Shown here: positions 1-9,496 of the stretch, piece by piece
Position numbering within the stretch: the stretch's first letter is position 1
Layout of the letters: every line of letters begins with the position of its first letter
DNA from: Porodaedalea pini
Lineage: Eukaryota > Basidiomycota > Agaricomycetes > Hymenochaetales > Hymenochaetaceae
DNA length: 64,000 nucleotides
Assembly (NCBI GenBank): GCA_002794775.1
Contig: NBAY01000014.1
Coordinates: 372,001 to 436,000, forward strand
Direction of reading: 5' to 3'
Program-made: the position numbers and the translations under genes
The notes under the pieces: model-generated
The model's database searches: none
What the model was told of the DNA's origin: nothing
What the model saw: only the letters and a program-made list of their open reading frames with translations

Positions 1-776
1 TTTGCCTTTGACGAGAGAGACGCCTCGCCTTCCCTCTTATCCAACTCCGGCTCGCCCCTCACTCCCGTGCTGATCTTCTCCTTCTCCGCGAGCCCCGTCA
101 CCTTCCCCCGCACCACCCCGATGTAGCAGAGCGCCGACTGCAGGACGCTACGTCTCGTGCGTGAACGGCGAGGCGAGTGCGATGCAGTGCGTATGCGACG
201 AAGTGCGCAAGCGTATTCGGTATCACTGGTGCTCCTCCTGATCCTGCCGTTGCGGTAGCGGGGGAACGCGAGACGACTGCGGTCGAGGACGATGTGGAAG
301 AGGTGGAGGACGACGGAGGAAGGATCTCGGGGCAGTCGAAGGTATGGCTGACGAAGCGCGCGCAGAGCTTGCTGATGTCTTCGTGCCCGTAGTAAGTGTC
401 GACTGCCGGCGGGGGTGCTGCCGGCGCGGGGTGGTGCGAGTGGTGTGCGCGCGGGACTGCCGATGACTGTTTTTTTGTCGAGCGTTTTCGGCGCGGTCGG
501 AGGGAAAAAAAAGTGATAGAGAAAAAGACAGCGATCAACAGCCGCTCATCACTCAAGTATCAGAGATCGGGGGGAAAGAGGGGGGATGCTTACAGAACTC
601 GAGGTAGACGCTGCGGCAGCGGCGGACGCAGAAGACGATTTCGCAGGTGGAGGCGGGGCGTACGTCGCGCGGTGCACGCGCCGGAAGGGCGAGTGGTTCG
701 AGCTGGCACTCGACGGTGATATCGAATGCGGATGCGGATGGGGGTGGGGATGGCGCGGGGCGTGGACGGTGGCCAT
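1..776 (-). pseudogene. PCL/PHO80-like cyclin fragment, 5' half (left-arm copy)
   Basis: Mirror copy of the cyclin relic at 3746-4920, read on the minus strand. It keeps the start codon near 776, the His-Pro-rich leader, one intron and the conserved stretch with YYGHEDISKLCARF and LAHFVAYALHRTRL. It runs off the window edge before the C-terminal half seen in the right copy. The single-base difference between arms lies in the intron's poly-T/poly-A tract, so it does not change the inferred protein. It carries the same frameshift after LHRTRL as the right copy. Confidence 0.6.
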
Positions 777-1046
777 ATTCGCTGCAGCGGGCTCTCTGGC
801 TCTGGACGTTGACGAGCGTCTGTGAGCGTCGAAGGACAGGTGGAGTTGATGCGTGAGAAGAGGTCGCTGCGAATGTTTTGATCGGAACGAGATCCTTCTC
901 GGACACAACGGTTGCGTCGCGTTCGCCGGACCGCTCAATGAGAAGGGCGGATGGGAAAACGGCTGACGTCGATGTTGAAGCGTGTGGATCGTCAAGGGGG
1001 GCAGGAGGAAGAGGCGAGGAACACGTGCTGCGTGAACAGGGCGAGG

Positions 1047-1303
1047 GAAGTTGAACCACACCAGTGCGGCAGAGACGGAGGGAAGAGTGACCAGCAGAAA
1101 GGAGCACCCTGCTTCATCGGGAAGCCCTGCTTGTCGTTTCCGCCAGAGACGCGGAAGACGTAGCCCTTGAACTCATCACCGAGCAAGTCGCTGGGGACAC
1201 CTGGGACATCTTCTTGCCGTGGAAAATGCGGTAACGACGCTCATCGTCGATGTTGATCGTCTTTTGCTGGCCCATCGCCAGGTCAGCGATGTCGACACTT
1301 CAT
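1047..1303 (-). pseudogene. Ribosomal protein eS6 fragment (left-arm copy)
   Basis: Exact mirror of the eS6 relic at 3219-3475. It encodes the same broken N-terminal third of eS6, including [10 protein letters not shown] and [14 protein letters not shown], with the same frame breaks. Since the damage is shared by both arms, the gene was already broken before the inverted duplication, or both copies derive from one sequence. Confidence 0.65.
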
Positions 1304-2108
1304 GGCCGGTGGTGTCTTGAGGAGCTCGTCGTGTTCTGTCCCTTCAGGCAAGCAAAAAAAATGATGAAAAGTAATTATTAGTATATTCAAATAGTTTTTA
1401 TGATTATTTTTTTTGCTTACCTTGAGTGTGTGGCTGGTGGGACAGCCGTGCTCGTCGTCGATGGTGAAGACGAAACGACACGAACAACGACGACGCGTTG
1501 GTTGTGTTGCCTGATTTGGCTGATCGCCGCGTCTCAAACAAGCAATCAAAGCATTCCGATTCTTTCGGAAATCTCAAAAGTCTCAGCTGTTGGCCTCAGA
1601 CAAATTCTACGGACGCGTTTAAAAATACAAAAAAATATGGAATAGTTTTATTATGTATGTATCTATAGCATAGCTAAGAATTACGCGTCCAACGCGTTTT
1701 TTTATGGAGTCATAAATACAACAGTAATCTTGACATGCAGCACCAGGCCTCCAGAAGCATACACAAAAGTACAATATACCCTGAAAGGCCTGACACATAT
1801 TCTATCATGAAGTAAGTGATACATTGTGTATGTATGCAAGGTTTCAAGCCAATCAGACAAGAACTGACTTCATGATAGAGAAAGAGGTGGTTTCATGAGA
1901 TCTTCTGAATCTGAGTGTTTTGTATATCCTGTTCCCAGTTTTTACTTTGAGGGCATATAAAATATTGAGCATATTTAGGGATATTGTTTTTATGTCTCTG
2001 TAAATTTACAGGTATCCAGCCTCAGTGGTTGGAGCTGGGGGAATTGCAAAACATCGAAAATCTTGGGTTTAAGAGGTTCAGAGAAAGCATATATTCATGT
2101 TGTTGCTT

Positions 2109-2413
2109 GGTTCAAAGTATGAGAAGCTCAACAAATTTAGTTATTTGTATTTAAGTATGGTCCAAGAAAGATATCCAACCCTTAGTTTTGTGGGTGAGAG
2201 AAAAGTTGGGAATGGGGAGTGAAATGAGAGGTGATGCAGTTCATGTTTTGTGAAACTCGACGCAAATCCAAGAAACACAGAGCAGTTTTGCATGTATTTC
2301 CTCTCCCCCTTCAGAACTTTCCTCTAACTCCGAGATCTAGCACCTGATTACATTTATTGTAGTCATATAAAGTACTAATATCTATTTTATAGAGCTTCCT
2401 GAAGTTTGGAATA
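2109..2413. other. Non-palindromic centre of the inverted repeat
   Basis: The spacer of about 305 bp separates the two arms; the match stops at 2108 and resumes at 2414. It is AT-rich. I see no gene in it, only a short open frame on the minus strand that continues from the right arm. Confidence 0.8.
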
Positions 2414-4522
2414 AAGCAACAACATGAATATATGCTTTCTCTGAACCTCTTAAACCCAAGATTTTCGATGTTTTGCAATTCCCCCAGCTCCAACCACTGA
2501 GGCTGGATACCTGTAAATTTACAGAGACATAAAAACAATATCCCTAAATATGCTCAATATTTTATATGCCCTCAAAGTAAAAACTGGGAACAGGATATAC
2601 AAAACACTCAGATTCAGAAGATCTCATGAAACCACCTCTTTCTCTATCATGAAGTCAGTTCTTGTCTGATTGGCTTGAAACCTTGCATACATACACAATG
2701 TATCACTTACTTCATGATAGAATATGTGTCAGGCCTTTCAGGGTATATTGTACTTTTGTGTATGCTTCTGGAGGCCTGGTGCTGCATGTCAAGATTACTG
2801 TTGTATTTATGACTCCATAAAAAAACGCGTTGGACGCGTAATTCTTAGCTATGCTATAGATACATACATAATAAAACTATTCCATATTTTTTTGTATTTT
2901 TAAACGCGTCCGTAGAATTTGTCTGAGGCCAACAGCTGAGACTTTTGAGATTTCCGAAAGAATCGGAATGCTTTGATTGCTTGTTTGAGACGCGGCGATC
3001 AGCCAAATCAGGCAACACAACCAACGCGTCGTCGTTGTTCGTGTCGTTTCGTCTTCACCATCGACGACGAGCACGGCTGTCCCACCAGCCACACACTCAA
3101 GGTAAGCAAAAAAAATAATCATAAAAACTATTTGAATATACTAATAATTACTTTTCATCATTTTTTTTGCTTGCCTGAAGGGACAGAACACGACGAGCTC
3201 CTCAAGACACCACCGGCCATGAAGTGTCGACATCGCTGACCTGGCGATGGGCCAGCAAAAGACGATCAACATCGACGATGAGCGTCGTTACCGCATTTTC
3301 CACGGCAAGAAGATGTCCCAGGTGTCCCCAGCGACTTGCTCGGTGATGAGTTCAAGGGCTACGTCTTCCGCGTCTCTGGCGGAAACGACAAGCAGGGCTT
3401 CCCGATGAAGCAGGGTGCTCCTTTCTGCTGGTCACTCTTCCCTCCGTCTCTGCCGCACTGGTGTGGTTCAACTTCCCTCGCCCTGTTCACGCAGCACGTG
3501 TTCCTCGCCTCTTCCTCCTGCCCCCCTTGACGATCCACACGCTTCAACATCGACGTCAGCCGTTTTCCCATCCGCCCTTCTCATTGAGCGGTCCGGCGAA
3601 CGCGACGCAACCGTTGTGTCCGAGAAGGATCTCGTTCCGATCAAAACATTCGCAGCGACCTCTTCTCACGCATCAACTCCACCTGTCCTTCGACGCTCAC
3701 AGACGCTCGTCAACGTCCAGAGCCAGAGAGCCCGCTGCAGCGAATATGGCCACCGTCCACGCCCCGCGCCATCCCCACCCCCATCCGCATCCGCATTCGA
3801 TATCACCGTCGAGTGCCAGCTCGAACCACTCGCCCTTCCGGCGCGTGCACCGCGCGACGTACGCCCCGCCTCCACCTGCGAAATCGTCTTCTGCGTCCGC
3901 CGCTGCCGCAGCGTCTACCTCGAGTTCTGTAAGCATCCCCCCTCTTTCCCCCCGATCTCTGATACTTGAGTGATGAGCGGCTGTTGATCGCTGTCTTTTT
4001 CTCTATCACTTTTTTTTCCCTCCGACCGCGCCGAAAACGCTCGACAAAAAAAACAGTCATCGGCAGTCCCGCGCGCACACCACTCGCACCACCCCGCGCC
4101 GGCAGCACCCCCGCCGGCAGTCGACACTTACTACGGGCACGAAGACATCAGCAAGCTCTGCGCGCGCTTCGTCAGCCATACCTTCGACTGCCCCGAGATC
4201 CTTCCTCCGTCGTCCTCCACCTCTTCCACATCGTCCTCGACCGCAGTCGTCTCGCGTTCCCCCGCTACCGCAACGGCAGGATCAGGAGGAGCACCAGTGA
4301 TACCGAATACGCTTGCGCACTTCGTCGCATACGCACTGCATCGCACTCGCCTCGCCGTTCACGCACGAGACGTAGCGTCCTGCAGTCGGCGCTCTGCTAC
4401 ATCGGGGTGGTGCGGGGGAAGGTGACGGGGCTCGCGGAGAAGGAGAAGATCAGCACGGGAGTGAGGGGCGAGCCGGAGTTGGATAAGAGGGAAGGCGAGG
4501 CGTCTCTCTCGTCAAAGGCAAA
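2414..4522. repeat. Right arm of the 4.5-kb inverted repeat
   Basis: Reverse complement of positions 1-2108 with one homopolymer length difference at about 4046-4053. It is the more informative copy, because the cyclin relic it carries continues into single-copy DNA after 4522 (to about 4920). That makes this the likely source and the left arm the duplicate, within the limits of a window that begins exactly at the arm end. Confidence 0.95.
3219..3475 (+). pseudogene. Ribosomal protein eS6 (RPS6) N-terminal relic
   Basis: eS6 is a small-subunit ribosomal protein. After ATG-AAG the translation shows [20 protein letters not shown], then [32 protein letters not shown] and LLSAGHSS, in the order expected of the first 90 or so residues of fungal eS6 (about 235 aa in full). 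The pieces fall in different frames. There is an extra base after the second codon (AAGTG), another in CAGGTG, and a short deletion between KQG and LLSAGH. Nothing resembling the central RRTGERKRKS region or the C-terminus follows. It is therefore a truncated, frameshifted relic. An AT-rich intron-like stretch (GTAAGC at 3102 to AG near 3180) lies upstream. Confidence 0.72.
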
Positions 4523-4920
4523 TACCTCTTCGGACACGTCCAACCCCTGCGGTCTTCCGACAGAGCTGACGTCAATGGACCCCTCCGACACATCGCGCGT
4601 GCCGACAGTCTACCATATGGACACTTCGCTTCCATTAACTCAGCAGATGCAGACTCAAGGGCAGTCTAACGACAAGCGTCGTAAGATCCTTGGAAAACCG
4701 TTCACACCGCTGTCACCTCTGTCGTCGCCGCTTCTTCGCCCGCGGCGCACTTTCGTCGCCGCACTCGTTGTGGTATCAAGATTCTTACAGGATCGATGCT
4801 ATTTGAATCGAGCATGGGCAAAGCTCTCCGGTCCCATCACGCGTGGTTGAACGCTGCTAACGCGCATTGGGCGATGCCCTAGGGTGGTGTCTCTGGGTCG
4901 GCAAGAGCACTACGCTGCCG
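3746..4920 (+). pseudogene. PCL/PHO80-type cyclin pseudogene
   Basis: Exon 1 (3746-3928) encodes a low-complexity leader with HPHPHPHPHS and poly-Ala. An intron (3929-4056) leads to exon 2 with YYGHEDISKLCARF, TFDCPEILPP and LAHFVAYALHRTRL, the start of a PCL/PHO80-like cyclin box; such cyclins activate Pho85-like kinases. The downstream pieces VLQSALCYIGVVRGKV, GVRGEPELDKR, LRPRRTFVAALVVVSRFLQD, RCYLNRAWAKLSG and ALGDALGWCLWVGK are in family order but in different frames. I see a one-base shift after LHRTRL, another after KLSG, and an in-frame TAA where homologues have ERCERALG. The gene is broken. It crosses the inverted-repeat boundary at 4522. Family placement is from memory of basidiomycete cyclins; the exact paralogue is not assigned. 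Confidence 0.62.
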
Positions 4921-4967
4921 CAGGAAGAGAAGTCACGCAACATGCAACGCACGAAAAGCGAGGGTAC

Positions 4968-5700
4968 GAATGCATTTGGATCGTCTCCGGTTTCTGCAGT
5001 GCACAAACGCGGGGCACTTCCCGAGTCCACCCTTGCCAGATGCAGGCGCAAGTCTGAAGTCTGGCCGCGCGCAGACAAAGGCAGGGATGGCAAACGGAGT
5101 ACCTCAGACATGCTGCGACGCTGCCAGGTGATGCGGCCGTGCGGAGCGTGCTGCCCCACTATTGATCCCCAGGATCGTTGCCGTTCTCGTTTGTTGGTCC
5201 ACCTCTCGCGGTCATTGCGGCGCTCAGTGCACAGCAAACATTCCTTTCTTCCGCGCTTGCATCACAGACACCATTGTTGTCTGACCGATGCCCGTTCCGC
5301 TCAAAAAACTGACATTCTGCCTGTCGTACTCGCCGCTCTCACTTGGTGAATCAACAATCGCATTTGGTTCACTGCCAACAATCTGCAGCACGCGACGCGA
5401 TGCACTTCCCGAGTCCACCCTTGTCCGATGCAAATAGTCCGGAATTTGGCCGTACGCAGACAAAGGCAGGGTTCGCAAACAGAGCTCAGGTGTGCTGCTA
5501 CGCTGCCAGATGGCGCAGCCGCGCGGGGTGTGCCGCCCTCTCACGATCATTGCAGCTCACCAGCACGCGGCACTCAGTGCACAACGAACATTGCTTTTTC
5601 CGCTTTCCGTCAGACACCATTGTCGTCTGACCCGATGCCTGTCCCACTTGAAGAGCTGACAGTGTGCTTTTTGTACTTGCCACTCTCACTTGGTGAACCA
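4968..5700. repeat. Diverged head-to-tail tandem duplication (two units)
   Basis: Unit 1 (about 4968-5353) and unit 2 (about 5354-5700) share long colinear blocks in the same orientation. Examples are GCACTTCCCGAGTCCACCC, GCAGACAAAGGCAG, CAGACACCATTGT and the closing CTCTCACTTGGTGAA. Identity is imperfect, with scattered substitutions and small indels. Open frames across them are short and do not resemble a known protein. The repeat begins just after the cyclin relic. Confidence 0.8.
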
Positions 5701-6959
5701 ATGCTTGAGATACTGTGTGTGGTGTCATGTAGCTATCATTATAGCTATAACTTCAATAACAGTACTAATGGTGTGTGGAGTCCCGCATGGAGTACAGATT
5801 TGAACTATTTCTCCAACTTGGGCTTGAGTGTCGGGTTAGAGGCCAATGCGACTTAATACTGACTGTCATTCATGATATATACAGGTTGAATGTGACAACA
5901 TCAAGGGGATGATTCTACTCTCAGAGCTTTCTTGCAGGTGAACTTGTTCAATTCAAAGGCTGATCTGTGTTGGAAGGAAAGAGATCATTGTCATCCTGCA
6001 TGTGGACAAGGGGAAGGGTCTGTCTCTTGTTGTATCTGTTGTATCAGTCTCAGTCATTCATTTGTTATCCTTGAAGGATACTTTGATCTGAGTAAGTGTT
6101 GTGTATCACTGGAGGACAATACAAAATGTGAAGAGAAGATGGTTGCATCCATATTATGACATGTTGCATCCAAACTTTTGTCAGAGGAGATCTCTGAGGG
6201 CCAGTCCAGCACCACACCTGCAAAACTGGAGGCAACAGGTGAGGACAAGAAGGAAATAGTGATGGTGGCTGCTAGGCAAGACATATGGCCACCTGTATGA
6301 TGCATTCAAGCTCATACTGATGGAGCTGGAGAAGGTCTTCACAATGCTGTTGAACTTGCTGTTACTGGCAACATTCGCACAGCTGATGGTGATGATCATG
6401 TGGTGGCCAACTACTGTAGCCAATCAAGCTGCATGCAGACATTGAGTTAATGTGCTATATGGACATGGGCATTGATATTATCAGACAGGTGAGGTGGTGA
6501 GCACTGAGGTGGTACCTATCAAGGCAAAGCTCATTTCACTGCCTCTCTGTGTGCTGGGTACAAATGCTACTGACAATGTGCACTGTGTTTGTTGTAATTG
6601 TCTCACTCTATACTTATTTTGAGTTTGCAGTATGCAGCAATTGAGTGTCTTGAGCATGCAATTGAGAAGATACAGAGCACTATTGAGGAGCAGGGTGGTA
6701 ATCTCTTCAAAATGAAGTTTTATGCTTTCTTGTCCTTAATCTTGTGGAAGCTCTGGTGTCAGGTCAATGATTGTAGTGTATTGATTTGTCTTCAGAGCAA
6801 AGCTGCCAAGATGCAGAGTCTAGAACAAAATGCTTGAGAAATTATCTATAGAATTATTAAGGCTTCCATTCTAGACTTATTTAATTTTCATGACATAATG
6901 ATTTTTTGCATTTTAAAAAATGATTCTAAGGCAGGAATCAAAAAAGACCTTATATAGCT
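5701..6959. other. AT-rich stretch with no recognisable gene
   Basis: Only short open frames are present (up to about 83 aa) and none shows a familiar motif. The stretch at 6145-6430 reads like decayed coding sequence in more than one frame, but I could not assign it. Confidence 0.5.
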
Positions 6960-7610
6960 AGGTACTCTCAGACATTTGGGTGTACCTAACTGGACACCTC
7001 CAGATAATTGGATGTACCTAACTGGGCACCCCTAGATAATTGGGTGCACCCAGTTGGGCACCCCCAGATAGTTGGGCACCCCCAGATAGTTGGGCGCACC
7101 CAACTGGGCACCCCCAGATAGTTGGGCACTCCCAACTGGGCCCCCCCAGATAGTTGGGTGTGCCCAATTGGGCACCCCCAGATAGTTGGGCACTCCCAAC
7201 TGGGCCCCCCCAGATAGTTGGGCACTCCCAACTGGGCCCCCCCAGATAGTTGGGCACTCCCAACTGGGCCCCCCCAGATAGTTGGGTGTGCCCAATTGGG
7301 CACCCCCAGATAGTTGGGCACTCCCAACTGGGCCCCCCCAGATAGTTGGGTGTGCCCAATTGGGCACCCCCAGATAGTTGGGCACTCCCAACTGGGCCCC
7401 CCCAGATAGTTGGGTGTGCCCAATTGGGCCCCCCCAGATAGTTGGGCACTCCCAACTGGGCCCCCCCAGATAGTTGGGCACTCCCAACTGGGCCCCCCCA
7501 GATAGTTGGGCACTCCCAACTGGGCCCCCCCAGATAGTTGGGTGTGCCCAATTGGGCACCCCCAGATAATTGGGCACTCCCAAATAGTTGGGTATACTGA
7601 GTATACTCAA
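6960..7610. repeat. 32-bp minisatellite with a hairpin in every unit (about 20 copies)
   Basis: The unit is roughly CCCCCCCAGATAG followed by TTGGGCACTCCCAACTGGG, giving a 32-bp period counted over about 20 occurrences of the AGATAR core. Two variants alternate irregularly, one with TTGGGCACTCCCAA and one with TTGGGTGTGCCCAA; both are self-complementary stems. Copies at each edge (6975-7060 and 7565-7610) are more diverged, as usual for minisatellites. Because 32 is not a multiple of 3 and no unit phase gives a stop on the minus strand, all three minus frames stay open for 177-192 codons. I treat those frames as by-products rather than genes. Confidence 0.93.
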
Positions 7611-7619
7611 CTAGGTACC

Positions 7620-8487
7620 TGTAAAAGATTTAGATACAGTCAACTAGTCATATCTAATCTTTTAAGCTTAGTAGTCCAGGCCTGATATTTGAGCACAGCT
7701 CAAGTCTGACTGCTTTCAAGTCTCTCTTTCATTTTAACTTCAAATCTCTTCCCTTTCTTGTTCTCTTCATCCTAGGATTTTACACTGTATTGATACTTTG
7801 TGTATCTCAGAGTGTTAGATGCTTAGTATCTCAAAGTTATGTTATGATGTTCAGAAGGTTAGCAACATGTTAGAAATGATAAGAATGCTCTAGTGGGCTT
7901 ACACTCTTTCTACATTTCTATCTCAGTTTCCCTCTTAGTTTATACTCTCTATTCTACTTGGGCATTCAAACTAATCCTAATGTATCAGACCTTTGCACTT
8001 GTTCAGTTTTCAATTGCTCTACTTAAGTGTCCAGTGCAGCTATGTCACTCTAGTTAGAACTTCTCATAGAGCCTATGACATATAATCTCTCTAATATAGT
8101 TAGAATGCTGGAGCTTGATTCCCAATGTTTAATGTTAGAATATCATTAATGATTTCTTAAGTAGTCATTACACTTTTAGCTGACTCATATTTATTTTCAT
8201 TTCTCTCATACTGCTGTACAATTTCCCTATTTCTCCATTTGTCTTACAGTATATAGAACTGTTCAATACTATCTCTATTATTTTTATTATCTTAGTCTTT
8301 CTAATAGCAACAAATATCTTTTTGTCCTGTGTGTCTAGCATGCTCAGCATTCTTTCCTGTCTGATGCAGACTAATCTTGACCAAAATTCAACTCATGCCA
8401 ATGGTCAATAGCAAGATCACTAAATTGTAGGATCAAAAACAATAAAATACAACATTTATAAAGCCCCTAGATTTTATGGCAAAAACA
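7620..8487. other. Gene-free AT-rich spacer
   Basis: Low-GC sequence rich in CTCT/TTTC tracts. No open frame above about 60 codons and no recognisable element. Confidence 0.55.
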
Positions 8488-8735
8488 AATTGGGTGTGCC
8501 CAAAAGTCCCCCAGACAGTCAGTGACAGTGACATATCTGGGCACTCCCAGGGCACTCCCACTGGGTGTGCCCAAAAACTGGGCAGGCCTGGTTGGGAGTG
8601 CCCAAAAACTGGGCAGGCCCAGTTGGGAGTGCCCAAATGATCTGGGTGCACCCAACTTTCCCACAGTAAAAAAAATTGGGCACACCCAACCCGCACCCAC
8701 TGGGAGTGCCCAGCGGATTGGGCACGCCCAGGCTC
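8488..8735. repeat. Dispersed relatives of the 32-bp minisatellite
   Basis: The same self-complementary motif recurs here without a regular period. Seen are TTGGGTGTGCCCAA, TGGGCACTCCCA, TTGGGAGTGCCCAA twice, TTGGGCACACCCAA and TTGGGCACGCCCAG. Two adjacent units share CTGGGCAGGCC between stems. The motif family is thus present about 0.9 kb from the main array in a non-tandem arrangement. Confidence 0.8.
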
Positions 8736-8739
8736 AATA

Positions 8740-9490
8740 CCTAAATGGTCAATTAGTTGTGTGTACAAATAGACCTACTTGGTCTGCTCAGAGGGGTAGC
8801 CTGAAGTGCAATACATGAAACTTCAGCAAGTGATCAAATACATTCCTCCAGCCACCCGAACATTACTTGAGCACGAACGCCCGCACGAATTTACAATAGA
8901 TGGAACTGCCTTCGCTTATGTGTTGTCTAGAAGGCGGTGCTCCGCGGCGAGTTTCCGCCTACTTCTCACTGGGCCATGCAGAGTTTGTGTATGATTCTCA
9001 TGTGACGAACATAGTCACTTGCTCAGTGAGTCAACCTCTTGACAAAGCCATCATTGACGTGGTAACAGCCATGCTGATCAGGTTTTAGCCGTTGGAGTTG
9101 TATTGAGGCGCGCAGCAGTCATGGATTGATCATCAGCTAACTCATGAGCGCTGCACTCAACTGAGCCAATCACACTCAGACAGACATTAATATTGAGACA
9201 ACTTCCCCCACCCCCGCATGATTGGCTTTCCGGGGTTTTAGCAGCACCCGTACTGGCCCTTAGTCGCGTACCATAATTGGATTTACGTCATGTACCACTT
9301 TAAAACACATGCACTATTCTTTGAGGTGCTGTGCCATCCTTCTCTTAACACTTCAGACCCGCTGACGTCCCTCGAGGCACTTGTAGCAAAGTGTTATCAG
9401 GGCGCTGGGACACACAAGCTATAATACCCATTCAACCCGCACTCTCAATACTGGCTGTGTTCCCGTTTTCATGCACAACTGCAAGTCAAG
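8740..9490. other. Intergenic region without a recognised feature
   Basis: Only short frames (about 62 aa) with no known motif. It probably includes the upstream region of the gene at 9497; I see no convincing TATA box. Confidence 0.5.
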
Positions 9491-9496
9491 TCTGTC

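Larger units (their letters stand above)
1..2108. repeat. Left arm of a 4.5-kb inverted repeat
   Basis: This arm is the reverse complement of the segment ending at 4522: positions pair to a constant sum of 4522 near the centre and 4523 beyond about 470. The only difference noticed is one base in a homopolymer (7 T at about 470-476 against 8 A in the right arm). Every open frame I compared has an identical mirrored translation, apart from frames crossing that homopolymer. The arm begins at base 1, so it may extend outside the window. It contains mirrored relics of eS6 and a cyclin. An assembly fold-back is an alternative explanation. Confidence 0.95.

Noticed and set aside
549..1107. Long overlapping frames (170-184 codons) in the palindrome arms
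   Set aside because: They cross exon/intron boundaries of the cyclin relic in wrong frames and are mirrored in the other arm. Composition (Pro/Ser/Arg-rich) reflects high GC.
6986..7610. Three overlapping minus-strand frames of 177-192 codons
   Set aside because: They are the same 32-bp repeat read in three phases, with no start context, introns or flanking coding sequence. Openness follows from a stop-free repeat unit.
6960..7610. CRISPR-like array
   Set aside because: The whole 32-bp unit repeats without unique spacers, and the genome is eukaryotic.
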